From Isotricha intestinalis (lineage: Eukaryota; Ciliophora; Litostomatea; Vestibuliferida; Isotrichidae), in assembly GCA_023807065.1 (NCBI GenBank), contig JAJJLU010000403.1:1-52348 (forward strand): 52,348 bases of DNA. The letters are read 5' to 3'. Under the pieces are notes generated by a model, which saw nothing but the letters and a program-made list of their open reading frames with translations, was not told the origin of the DNA and did no database searches. Shown here piece by piece: positions 43,735 to 52,348 of this stretch. Position numbers and translations under genes: made by a program. Within the stretch, counting starts at the first letter, position 1. Every line of letters starts with the position of its first letter.

Positions 43735-44865
43735 TTAACATTTTATTTTGGCACTATTAATTTCTTCAAATTCCAATTTTTTTCTAATATTATTATTGTA
43801 ATAAGTATTATTATAATCAAAATTTAAATTTTTCCCAAAATTCAATTTTTTACTAATAGTAGAAAGATATTTCAAATCTATATTAATAGGTCTTTTACTT
43901 AAAGAAATAATTTGAATTGGGGAATTATTAGTTCTATTTGATAAACTTTGATTTTTATTCTTTATGGCATTGTTAGAAGAATTAACTTGTTTAGAATCAA
44001 TGTAATTTTTATTGTTTGATATTGAAGAATTTAATTTTTTTCTTTTTATTTCAGTTTTATAAATAAAAGGTGAATTATTGATATTTCCATTTGATGAATT
44101 TTGAGAAGAAAAAATCTCTGTTGAATTATTACAAATACTATTATTAGTGTTAGAAAATTTTTTATTCAAATCTATTCTAATATCTTTTTCTCTATTATAA
44201 TTTGAAACTCTTTTATTTACAATAACTTTTTTTGTTGGTGGGATATTAATAATAATTGAATTAATTTTTATTTTTTCTTTACTTTTATTAAATATATCTA
44301 AAGCAAGTTCATAAGGAGTTTTAAAAATATAATCTTTAATATCACCATAAATTACATTATCCAAAATATTTTTTGATACTAATAAAAATCGATTATTTTC
44401 ATTTGAGAAAAATTTTAAGAAATCAAAAGCATTCATGTAATTGATATTATAATCTAATAATTTTAAACATTCAATTTCAGTTGAAACAATTTCATTATCT
44501 CTGTATAAAGAAAATTTCTCTTTGATTATATTTTTTAATTTTTTTAATGAAGGAACATGATATTGAGAATTTAAACTTTTAATCGAAATATAAAAACAAT
44601 TTAAAATTAATAAATCTAAATTATTTATTATTACTTCATTTCCACAATTATATAAAACTATATCATGATATAATAAAGTTTGATAAAAAATTGAATCGGA
44701 ATTTGAAAATTGAATTTTTTCACTTAAATTTCTAATTAAATCAAGACTATATTTTCTATATTTTTTACTTGAGTATTTTAAAAAAATTCTATTTGTTTTT
44801 GAACTAATACAAGTTGGAAAAATAGGTTTATTTAATTTTTTTAAAATTTCTGTCCTGTATTCCAT
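43735..44865 (-). CDS. Divergent cyclin-box protein
   Basis: The 376-residue protein has a cyclin N-terminal-like fold at about 20-160. Helical segments include LLYHDIVLYNC and DLLILNCFYISIKSL, and the box ends IVSTEIECLKLLDYNINYMN followed by AFDFLKFF, the typical last-helix pattern of a cyclin box. The canonical MRAIL-type hydrophobic patch is not clear. The C-terminal half is Asn/Ser/Lys-rich, disordered low complexity. Cyclins of this divergent type usually activate CDKs or act in transcription; the partner is unknown. It could alternatively be a Pho80-like cyclin. Confidence 0.6.
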   Translation of the reverse strand: MEYRTEILKKLNKPIFPTCISSKTNRIFLKYSSKKYRKYSLDLIRNLSEKIQFSNSDSIFYQTLLYHDIVLYNCGNEVIINNLDLLILNCFYISIKSLNSQYHVPSLKKLKNIIKEKFSLYRDNEIVSTEIECLKLLDYNINYMNAFDFLKFFSNENNRFLLVSKNILDNVIYGDIKDYIFKTPYELALDIFNKSKEKIKINSIIINIPPTKKVIVNKRVSNYNREKDIRIDLNKKFSNTNNSICNNSTEIFSSQNSSNGNINNSPFIYKTEIKRKKLNSSISNNKNYIDSKQVNSSNNAIKNKNQSLSNRTNNSPIQIISLSKRPINIDLKYLSTISKKLNFGKNLNFDYNNTYYNNNIRKKLEFEEINSAKIKC

Positions 44866-45322
44866 TAATTTTTTTAATAAAATAATTACCGTTAAAATTT
44901 AATTTTTTAATTAAAATGTTTAATATAAAATATAATTATTCAAAAATAATAGATATAAAATTAATTTTTAAATTTAGTTTTATATGCATAAACAAATGTT
45001 TTTAAATATCATCTTTTTTCTCATTTAAATTTTTAATGCTTAAACTTTTTCTTTATTATAAATAAAATAATTAAAACTTCATAATTTGTCTTCTAATTAA
45101 AAAATCTTTATTTGCTACTTCATAAAGTAATTCAGGCTAATTAAATTCATTTCTTAATATTTATAGGTATTTTATATTATTTTAATTAAAAATTATTTAA
45201 TTTAAAAAATTCATATTTTAGAACATTTATTTCGATAAATGAAAACTATTTCAATCTGAAAAACAAATTAAATTATTACCTAATTATGAACATTTAAAAA
45301 AATATAAAAATTAAAAAGAAAA
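44866..45322. other. Divergent intergenic region (0.5 kb)
   Basis: This lies between the starts of the cyclin-like gene (-) and the LRR protein gene (+). Near 45255-45315 there is a coding-looking stretch (SEKQIKLLPNYEHLKKYKN then TAA) without a start. It could be a relic or a short upstream frame. Otherwise the region is A/T-rich. Confidence 0.45.
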
Positions 45323-47452
45323 ATGGATGATGAAAATGACTATTACAATTATTTTGATGATGGAATAATGAAATTAGAAAAACAAAAATTTGTTATATTT
45401 ATATTTATAAATACATTAATTGATGTTGAAAAAAGGCTTTCAGAAACCGAAGAAAATCTAAATGATAATTTAGATAAACCTAGAGAAAGACTAAAAAAAT
45501 TTTTAGAAAAAAATGTTTATTCAGTTCAACGAAATGAAATGTATCAGAAAATGTTAAATGAATATAATGAACAAATAGAAAACGAAGATATGAAAATTAA
45601 TTATGATTATTCTTTAAAAAATTATATAAATATTGTTTCATATATTAAAAATAATACAGTGAAAAATGAAAAAATATTTATAAATGTCCTTGAATTTTGT
45701 TTTGTAGTTGCTTTTCAGTCAATTTTCATATTAGAAAAAGGATATACTATTAATTTATTCCTTTTTGATAATTTCAATAAAATTAGAAAATCTAATTATT
45801 TTAGATCGATTGAAAAAGATGGGATTCCTGTGGAAATATTAAAAGATAATAAATTAAAAGATTATTATAATAATTGTCCTGATTCTTATACATTTGATGA
45901 TAAAAAATATAAATATAAAATAAACGATAAAGAAATAGAACCATTAAATCTTTTTAAAGAATATTATAATAAAGCATTAGAATCTATTAAAAAAGATGGA
46001 CCTATTCTAGAACCAAATATAGAATTTTTAGAAAAAATAGAACAATTACCAGATGATAAATTTTATTTAAAAGGAATAATCCCTTTGATTTTTATCGGAC
46101 AGTATATAAAATTACAAAAAATAAATTATATTAGTCAATGTATAAATATAATAGAAAAAAACTTGAAAGATTATATTGATAAAACTTTAAATTTAATATA
46201 TATTTATCCAAAGTCATCTTATATTGATTTATTTATTACTTCTTTTTTAGTTTATAAAATTGTAAATTCTCCTTTCATTGGATTAAAAAATAATAAATAT
46301 AATTTAGATTTCAATCAAGCATATATTAATATATCAAATAGTATAATAATAAGTTCTGCTATTAAATTTGATCAAAGAATTCACACAGTTACCTTTACTA
46401 AAAATACAATTGGAGAATCAGGAATGTTTGAAGCAGCTTTAAATTTTTCTTTAAATAAAAAAATTAAAATTATTGATTTCAGTCAAATGAATCTAACAAC
46501 TATTCATATTAAATATTTTGAAAAAGGTTTTCTCATTGATTCAATTGAAAATGTTATAGAATTCAATTTAAGTAACAACACTTATTTTAAAGATGAATTT
46601 GATGCTGGAATTATTCTTGCTAAAATTATTGGAAGATTTAAAAAATTAAAAACTTTAAATTTAAATAAATGTAAATTAAAAAATTTAATCAAGCCTATTT
46701 TCCTTCAATTAAATCAGTTATATTCTAAAGGAAATTATGAATTGGAAAATTTATTAATTTCAATGAATGAAATGGATCACACTGCAATATATAGTTTAGG
46801 AGATTTAATAAGAAATAAAAATTGTAAATTAAAAATTTTATCATGTGGTTTCTCGAATTTCCATAATAATGCAGGACAATATTTTTTAAAATCTTTAACT
46901 AAAAATGATACATTACAAGAATTGTATCTTTATGAAGCACAATTAGATGATAGTGATTTTGAAATAATTAAAAATGTTATAGTAAATTCAAAATTAAATA
47001 TTCTTTCTCTTTACAAAAACAATATAAAAAATTTTGATACAATATTAAAATTATTATCATTAACTTCAATATTAAAAATAAAACAATATGTAGAACCTCA
47101 AAATGTATTATATAGTTTAGATTTATCAGAAAATCCAATTAATCAAAAAACAATAGTAAATACTGATATTGCATTATTAAATTTTATATGTCAAAAATCA
47201 GGATTATCAATATTTGATTTAACACATATTATTCATGGTAATTCAAAAGATACAAAAGAAATTAATGAAGGTAATATTTCTAATACTCCCATTGATAGCA
47301 TTTCAAATACTAATTCATCTAATATTAGATTTATCAAAATGAATGAAGAAAGTAATTTTGATAGTTCTAAAGTTCTTTCTTTTGATGATGAAGAAAATAA
47401 TTTTTTAAATCTTATGTATAGAGTTCAGGATGAGTTTAAAATTATTTATTAA
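45323..47452 (+). CDS. Leucine-rich-repeat (RNI-like) protein
   Basis: The 709-residue protein has an acidic start and a long helical N-terminal half of unknown family (about 1-340). Leucine-rich repeats of the ribonuclease-inhibitor type follow at about 350-600, for example FKKLKTLNLNKCKLKNL, CKLKILSCGFSNFHNNAG, DTLQELYLYEAQLDDSDF and LNILSLYKNNIKNFD. The C-terminal tail is Ser/Asn-rich. No enzymatic domain, signal peptide or TM helix is seen. Such proteins act as scaffolds, often at cilia or the cell cortex, but nothing here fixes the role. The start ATG is followed by a normal acidic N-terminus. Confidence 0.72.
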   Translation: MDDENDYYNYFDDGIMKLEKQKFVIFIFINTLIDVEKRLSETEENLNDNLDKPRERLKKFLEKNVYSVQRNEMYQKMLNEYNEQIENEDMKINYDYSLKNYINIVSYIKNNTVKNEKIFINVLEFCFVVAFQSIFILEKGYTINLFLFDNFNKIRKSNYFRSIEKDGIPVEILKDNKLKDYYNNCPDSYTFDDKKYKYKINDKEIEPLNLFKEYYNKALESIKKDGPILEPNIEFLEKIEQLPDDKFYLKGIIPLIFIGQYIKLQKINYISQCINIIEKNLKDYIDKTLNLIYIYPKSSYIDLFITSFLVYKIVNSPFIGLKNNKYNLDFNQAYINISNSIIISSAIKFDQRIHTVTFTKNTIGESGMFEAALNFSLNKKIKIIDFSQMNLTTIHIKYFEKGFLIDSIENVIEFNLSNNTYFKDEFDAGIILAKIIGRFKKLKTLNLNKCKLKNLIKPIFLQLNQLYSKGNYELENLLISMNEMDHTAIYSLGDLIRNKNCKLKILSCGFSNFHNNAGQYFLKSLTKNDTLQELYLYEAQLDDSDFEIIKNVIVNSKLNILSLYKNNIKNFDTILKLLSLTSILKIKQYVEPQNVLYSLDLSENPINQKTIVNTDIALLNFICQKSGLSIFDLTHIIHGNSKDTKEINEGNISNTPIDSISNTNSSNIRFIKMNEESNFDSSKVLSFDDEENNFLNLMYRVQDEFKIIY

Positions 47453-47662
47453 AAAGAAAATATTTACTAAATTATTTACTTTTTTATTTTTTTTATTTTT
47501 GGTTTTATTTTTTTTTATTTTTTATTATAATAGTTTTATATAAAAGAAGTTTAATTAATTTGTATACTATTGTTTTAGTTTTCCCATTATACTATCTTAA
47601 ATTCTTACCAAATGAATAACAATTTTATTTTTTTTCACTTGTTAAATAAATAAATAAACTCT

Positions 47663-49030
47663 TTATTTGATTATTTCTTTAATTTTATTTAATAAATTTT
47701 TATAAAAACTCATATAATAGGATTTTTCTCCAAATAATTTATATATATTTAAAATATGTTTATTTTCATTAACTTTTGAAAGAGAAATTTTAAAACATTT
47801 ATCTTCATCCTCATCATCTCCTTGATTTAAAGTTTCAATAATTACAATAAATTTAAGTTTTCTATCATCTGTTTTAACTAAATATTTACAGTTATCATTC
47901 ACATTATTTTTTTCATAAGAAGCAACTAAATTATTCATAAAATTTACTTTATCAATATTTCCATTAATAATTATTTGATTAAATGAATTTTTATTAGTTT
48001 GATAAAAAGGAACACATTTATTTTTATCATCAAAATATTGATTCTCATTGTCATCAACGTTATAACTTCTAAAAACTCTATTACAATCAATATTAATTTC
48101 CACTGCATCATTGAAATTTTCATGAATTTGATTATATATCATTTCTTCTTCTCTTTTTTGATTAACTAAATTTTGCCTTGATTCTAATTCTTTAATTACA
48201 TCAATATAACAATTATTATTATTACCTATTATATCATTTATAGTATAATTATTAAACCAAGGATGTTTCATTATATTATTATAATATTCAGAATTTTCAA
48301 TTAGTTTTTTTTTATCTGGTGAAAATTCATTCGAAATTAGAGCATTAAATAAATTAATAAAATTTTGAGAAAAATCAATAAATAAATTTTGATTTACTCC
48401 TTTCCAAAAATGTTCTAAATTTTTTTTAGAAATTACTTTATCTTTAATATCTTTTCCAGAAACTAAAGCAAATAAAATAGAAGCTAAATCTATATTTCTT
48501 GCAGAAGGAATATTTTTACTAGGTGTTAGATTATCTAATATAATATCTGATATTTTTATTTTATAATCTTTGTCAATTAAAATATTATCATATTTTATTC
48601 TATTGATAAATAAATCATTTTCATTATAATATTTTAATCCTGATAGAATTTGTAAGAAAATTTTTCTAGAAATTTCTTCATTATATCCTTTCTCTAAATA
48701 AAAAATATAATCAAATAAAGAACCATTGATTGCTACTTCTTCAATAATATAATAATTATCATTTGTTATATTATCTAAAGATTGAATATCTCCAATTCCT
48801 CCTTCATAAATTTTTATAATATTTTCATTGTTTAATTTAACATTTTTTTCTATCAAAGAAAAAAATACATTTTTTTTAATTTCTCTATTTTTAATAATTT
48901 TTATATACAAATCATCTCTTTGATTGTCAATATGACAACCAAAGTAAATTTTCGTTCTTTTTGTTTGAGTAATTTTTCCTTTAATAATAAACTTTCCATC
49001 AAGTTTTTTCATATTTCCTTGTATTTCCAT
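47663..49030 (-). CDS. Protein pseudokinase
   Basis: The 455-residue protein has a kinase-like fold at about 12-260 with degraded catalytic motifs. The glycine-rich loop is missing. The ATP-lysine position is kept (YIK44). The catalytic HRD reads INR144, so the catalytic Asp is lost, although Asn149 remains. DFG reads D162II, keeping the Asp but losing Phe and Gly. APE and the DxW motif are also weak. The helix-rich lobe ends in MKHPWFNN, a CAMK-like hallmark. The C-terminal 75 residues (KLKFIVIIETLNQGD... through HILNIYKLFG) resemble a KA1-type domain, suggesting descent from CAMKL/AMPK-like kinases. A scaffold role is inferred. Its start is 132 bp from that of the eL30 gene. Confidence 0.8.
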   Translation of the reverse strand: MEIQGNMKKLDGKFIIKGKITQTKRTKIYFGCHIDNQRDDLYIKIIKNREIKKNVFFSLIEKNVKLNNENIIKIYEGGIGDIQSLDNITNDNYYIIEEVAINGSLFDYIFYLEKGYNEEISRKIFLQILSGLKYYNENDLFINRIKYDNILIDKDYKIKISDIILDNLTPSKNIPSARNIDLASILFALVSGKDIKDKVISKKNLEHFWKGVNQNLFIDFSQNFINLFNALISNEFSPDKKKLIENSEYYNNIMKHPWFNNYTINDIIGNNNNCYIDVIKELESRQNLVNQKREEEMIYNQIHENFNDAVEINIDCNRVFRSYNVDDNENQYFDDKNKCVPFYQTNKNSFNQIIINGNIDKVNFMNNLVASYEKNNVNDNCKYLVKTDDRKLKFIVIIETLNQGDDEDEDKCFKISLSKVNENKHILNIYKLFGEKSYYMSFYKNLLNKIKEIIK

Positions 49031-49162
49031 TTTAATAACAAAATTAACAATTGATTAAATAAAACGAAAAAAAAATTTAATTTTATAAAGATTTAAATAT
49101 AGTTTAAACAAAATAAAAAAATAAAAATTAATTAAATAATTATTATTTTTATTTAATTAGAT
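49031..49162. promoter_or_regulatory. 132-bp divergent promoter spacer (pseudokinase / eL30)
   Basis: The start codons of the pseudokinase (-) and eL30 (+) genes are 132 bp apart, so a short shared region must drive a ribosomal protein gene. The sequence is nearly all A/T, ending TTAATTAG just before the eL30 start. Position alone supports the call. Confidence 0.45.
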
Positions 49163-49486
49163 ATGGGTAAAAAACAACAAACTGAAAGTGTGAATTCTAA
49201 ATTAGCTTTAGTTATGAAAAGTGGAAAAGCAGTTTTAGGATATAAACAAACATTAAAATCTTTAAGAAAAGGACTTTTAAAAGCAATTTTTGTTGCCCAT
49301 AATACTCCTTCAATTATCAAAGCTGAAGTAAATTATTATTCTGTTCTTTCAAATACTCATATTTATCATTATACTGGAAATAATATTGATTTAGGTTCTG
49401 CTTGTGGAAAATATCATAGAGTTGCAATTTTAGGAATTTTAGATCCCGGTGATTCAGATATTCTTAATTTATTTGAACAAAAATAA
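49163..49486 (+). CDS. RPL30: 60S ribosomal protein eL30
   Basis: The 107-residue protein is a full-length eL30 (L30e/L7Ae-like fold) of the large ribosomal subunit. Recognisable family blocks are [58 protein letters not shown] and [27 protein letters not shown]. Length matches the usual 105-115 residues, and the gene has no intron in the coding region. It binds 28S rRNA and sits at the subunit interface. The start ATG gives the standard N-terminus MGKKQ. Confidence 0.97.
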   Translation: MGKKQQTESVNSKLALVMKSGKAVLGYKQTLKSLRKGLLKAIFVAHNTPSIIKAEVNYYSVLSNTHIYHYTGNNIDLGSACGKYHRVAILGILDPGDSDILNLFEQK

Positions 49487-49627
49487 AAAAAGATTTTTAA
49501 TAAAATAAATTAAAGATTTTGAATTTTTTGTATTTTTTTTAATGAAATTTATATTTTTTTATCTTTTGATATGGTTTTATTGCATTTTGATTTAAATATT
49601 TTTTTTATTTAATTTTTTAAGGTTCAA

Positions 49628-51226
49628 TTATTTTTGATTTTTATTTTCAGAATTCAAAAAATTTGGATCATCATATTTATGCTCTAAATTTAAATTTTCT
49701 GGGCTAAAATCATATTTTAAATCTTTTATTAATTCATTATTTGGATAGGAATTTTTACAATTTTGATTTTGAGTATTATTTTCTTGAGAATTTTGATTAT
49801 TATCATTATTATCAATTAATTGCTTTTGATCTTTATTTAATGATTCATGATTTGAATTTATACTTAAATCATTTTGATTAGATGAATGATTATTATTTAT
49901 ATCAGTATTTTTGGATAATAAATTATTGGTTTCTTCCTTCAAATTTATTTTATTAGATTTGAAAGTATTATTATTTTTATCGTTGTTTTCATCAATTTTA
50001 ATATCTTCAAAATTATAAATATCATTGTTTTTTAAATTCTTCAAATTGTCTTCACTTTCAATTACATATTGGTGATTATTCAAATTTTCATTATAATTTA
50101 TGTCATTATTTCTCATAAAAGGTTCAGAAGTCATTTCTAAAGTATTCATTCTTTGTAAAATTTTTCCATTTTGTTGGGATAAATATTTAATTTGATCTTT
50201 TAAAGAATCAATATTATTTTTCATATCTTTCATATATTTCTTAATCAAAGAAAAGAAACTTATAACTTTATCTTCACTAAAATTTCCAGAATTCATTTTT
50301 TCAGTTTTATAATCTTTCAACCCAATTTCATCAAAAAAATTAATCATAGAATTAATTTCATTTGAATAAATGTTTTTAACAGAATTTAACTTAGCTTCAA
50401 TATTTAAATAATCATCACTTTTATCAATAGAAAGAATTTGAATTTTATATTTTAAAGATTTATTTTCTTCTCTTAATTGTTTAGCTTCTTCAAGTTCTAC
50501 ACTATCTTTTTTTAACTTACCTAAAATACCATTTAAATTTTTAGAATAATTATCAAGAACTTCAGGAAAATTATCATTATCTTGTTTTAATTTTAAGTTT
50601 TCAATTTCAATATCATTTGAATTAACATTTTTTGCTAATTCATCGCATTCTGCTAAAATTCCATTTTGAGTATTTAATAAATCATTTGACTTTTTTAATA
50701 ATCTTTTTAAAGCATCTTTTGTTCTTTTTTCATTAATAACTTCAGAATTAAAATCTAAATTTCCAGCAAAAGTAGTATTTAAACTATTAATAGATTTATT
50801 TAAACTTGTTTTACTTACTGCTGTTTTACTTACTACTGTTTTACTTATATTTGACTTTAAATCATCATATTTTGATTTAGTATATATTGAATGATTATCA
50901 AATGAATTTTTTGAAATTCTTGAATTTAAATCAGTAAAAATTTTACTATTATGACTTATTACTGTTAAAGGAATATTCAAATTTAATTTTTCTTCTTCTT
51001 TTATTGATTGACTATCCATTATTCTTACACTTTTTTGAGATGTTAAATTATTCCTATATGTACTTGTCCTTAACGATGATTTTTTCTTCATTTGAGGTTT
51101 CGGAGGCTTTATATTTTGTCCTTCAAATAAATCTTCTGATTTTTTTTCTATTAAATCATTCCTTCCTACTTTTTTAGGAGACTTTTTTGATTCTAAACTA
51201 ACTTTTGGTTTAACTTTTGATTTCAT
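49628..51226 (-). CDS. Coiled-coil protein of unknown function
   Basis: The 532-residue protein starts with a basic, Ser/Lys-rich segment. It contains short repeats of the type SKTxVSKT (VVSKTAVSKTSLNKS near residue 133). A predicted coiled coil runs from about 165 to 370 with heptad-like Leu/Ile spacing (LKRLLKKSNDLLNTQNGILA, KQLREENKSLKYKIQILSID). The C-terminal third is Asn/Asp/Glu-rich low complexity. No catalytic domain, TM helix or signal peptide is seen. It may be a structural or ciliary protein, but there is no family match I can name. Confidence 0.7.
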   Translation of the reverse strand: MKSKVKPKVSLESKKSPKKVGRNDLIEKKSEDLFEGQNIKPPKPQMKKKSSLRTSTYRNNLTSQKSVRIMDSQSIKEEEKLNLNIPLTVISHNSKIFTDLNSRISKNSFDNHSIYTKSKYDDLKSNISKTVVSKTAVSKTSLNKSINSLNTTFAGNLDFNSEVINEKRTKDALKRLLKKSNDLLNTQNGILAECDELAKNVNSNDIEIENLKLKQDNDNFPEVLDNYSKNLNGILGKLKKDSVELEEAKQLREENKSLKYKIQILSIDKSDDYLNIEAKLNSVKNIYSNEINSMINFFDEIGLKDYKTEKMNSGNFSEDKVISFFSLIKKYMKDMKNNIDSLKDQIKYLSQQNGKILQRMNTLEMTSEPFMRNNDINYNENLNNHQYVIESEDNLKNLKNNDIYNFEDIKIDENNDKNNNTFKSNKINLKEETNNLLSKNTDINNNHSSNQNDLSINSNHESLNKDQKQLIDNNDNNQNSQENNTQNQNCKNSYPNNELIKDLKYDFSPENLNLEHKYDDPNFLNSENKNQK

Positions 51227-51315
51227 TTATTATTTTTTTTTCAATTATTATGTTAATATTTTTTAAATAAAAGAATTTAAATTTAATAAAAAAAAATTGT
51301 TTTTGAATAACCTTA

Positions 51316-52348
51316 TTAATCTTCTTTTTCTTTTGTATTGATTTTTTTTTTTTTTTTATTTTTATTTTCTTCTTGTAACTCTTTTCTCATTTTATTTTCT
51401 TTTCTAAAATTATTAATTCCATTCACACAACACATTAAAAGGAAACTCATAGCAACACTATAAGTTATATTTTGAAAAAATAAATAATTAGAAGTACCAC
51501 TTTTTCTATGTGTAAAAGGAAATCCTCTACATACAATAAGAGTATAACCTGCAAAAGTACAATAAAGAGATAAATCAATAATTTTAACTTTAACTACATT
51601 ATAATGTTGTAAAAGTAAAATTAAACAAATTATATAATGTATTTCTGAAGGATACCTATCAAAAATATGACTTGATAAAAATATCATTGAGTAACTTAAA
51701 CTATTTTTATAATTGTAATTTCTGTCTTGTATTCTATATACTAGTAACATTACAGCAATTGCAATTGAAAATTGGTAAATTAAAATCATATCTAAAGTAT
51801 ATTTTTGATATTTTAAAAAAGTGCCGGGAAGTAATGACCAAATAAAATTAAAATTTGGTTGTGTATCTTTATAATAAAAATAATTATAATAAATTTCTGT
51901 GATATTTTCTATTGTATCATAATTTAATAATGATTTTGCATAAAAATAAATACCAAAAAGTAGAATTGATAGAAATACTGTATTTTTTATTTTTTCAAAA
52001 TTTGATATCATTGAATAAATAATATATACAATTGAAATAATAATATATCCTGGAGAAATAATAGTAGAAGTAACTAATAGCATTGGTGCTATAAAATAAT
52101 TATTTGAATATATTATAAATGATAGATTTATTAATGAATAAATTATATCTAATCTGAACGTTATACAAGCTGTTATTGAAACGGGATTATATAAATAAAT
52201 TGCAATTAAAGAACTATTATATTCTTCTTTTATTTGATTATTTTGTCTAATTGAATTTTTAATTTTATATAATGATAAAGCAATAAGTAAATCACATATC
52301 AAGAAAAAAATAAAAATATAATCTTGATTTAAAGTTCTAATTTGATTA
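51316..52348 (-). CDS. PIGU: GPI transamidase subunit PIG-U (partial, cut by right edge)
   Basis: The frame has no start codon inside the window: it continues past 52348, reading TLNQDYIFIFFLICDLLIAL at its visible N-terminal end. About 343 residues are present. The protein is multipass with at least seven hydrophobic segments. It aligns with PIG-U by memory at LYNPVSI, QPNFNFIWSLLPGTF, DRYPSEIHYIICLILLL and RKSGTSNYLFFQNITYSVA, and ends in a Lys-rich cytoplasmic tail (KNKKKKKINTKEKED). PIG-U is a membrane subunit of the ER GPI transamidase, which attaches GPI anchors to surface proteins. PIG-M-like mannosyltransferases were considered, but the C-terminal pattern fits PIG-U better. Confidence 0.75.
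   Translation of the reverse strand, partial: NQIRTLNQDYIFIFFLICDLLIALSLYKIKNSIRQNNQIKEEYNSSLIAIYLYNPVSITACITFRLDIIYSLINLSFIIYSNNYFIAPMLLVTSTIISPGYIIISIVYIIYSMISNFEKIKNTVFLSILLFGIYFYAKSLLNYDTIENITEIYYNYFYYKDTQPNFNFIWSLLPGTFLKYQKYTLDMILIYQFSIAIAVMLLVYRIQDRNYNYKNSLSYSMIFLSSHIFDRYPSEIHYIICLILLLQHYNVVKVKIIDLSLYCTFAGYTLIVCRGFPFTHRKSGTSNYLFFQNITYSVAMSFLLMCCVNGINNFRKENKMRKELQEENKNKKKKKINTKEKED

Noticed and set aside
45250..45320. Coding-looking fragment just upstream of the LRR gene
   Set aside because: Two frames are open over the same bases and neither has a start; it does not join the LRR frame through a plausible intron.
1..52348. tRNA and rRNA genes
   Set aside because: I looked for GGTTCGAATCC-like T-loops and GC-rich cloverleaf segments on both strands in the intergenic regions and found none.
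1..52348. Apicomplexan or Dictyostelium origin suggested by the extreme A+T content
   Set aside because: The CCCCAAT telomere, 26-27-bp introns and TmcB/RINGv-FHA/GCC families fit a ciliate better.

Overview
The window is protist macronuclear DNA, extremely A+T-rich by eye, beginning with a chromosome end. Bases 1-34 are CCCAAT followed by four CCCCAAT units, a 7-base C-rich telomere. Telomere-capped, gene-dense chromosomes, introns of 26-27 bp, and families such as TmcB-like PAS/multi-TM proteins, giant IPT/TIG + GCC2/GCC3 membrane proteins and RINGv-FHA proteins all point to a ciliate. A GH5 glycanase and a membrane-anchored expansin-like protein suggest a plant-fibre feeder. The best guess is an anaerobic entodiniomorph rumen ciliate (Entodinium-like). 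This fits my recollection, unchecked, that such ciliates carry a CCCCAAT telomere. Standard genetic code fits: many long frames (up to 3480 codons) contain no internal TAA, TAG or TGA, and every gene end I checked is TAA.

Layout, left to right. Telomere; expansin-like protein (-), its stop only 65 bp from the telomere; gene-poor 1.5 kb; SAM methyltransferase (-) and B-box/WD40 protein (-); divergent spacer; double cyclic-nucleotide-binding-like protein (+) and UTP18 (+); TmcB-like membrane protein A (-, one 27-bp intron); AGC kinase (-); 3480-residue IPT/GCC membrane protein (-); RINGv-FHA protein (+, one 26-bp intron); multi-EF-hand protein (-); GH5 glycanase with beta-trefoil tail (+); a gene-poor 2.1 kb with one doubtful small ORF; a basic unknown protein (-) sharing a 67-bp spacer with TmcB-like protein B (+); cyclin-like protein (-); leucine-rich-repeat protein (+); pseudokinase (-); ribosomal protein eL30 (+); coiled-coil unknown (-); and GPI-transamidase subunit PIG-U (-), cut by the right edge.

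There is no operon logic: genes lie on both strands with short spacers and mixed roles. Two themes stand out. One is plant cell-wall attack (expansin, GH5). The other is a heavy load of membrane sensing and signalling proteins (two TmcB-like proteins, the IPT/GCC giant, AGC kinase, pseudokinase, CNB, EF-hand). Housekeeping genes (UTP18, eL30, PIG-U, methyltransferase) are interspersed. I saw no tRNA, rRNA, transposon or CRISPR array. All calls come from reading the sequence; no database search was run.
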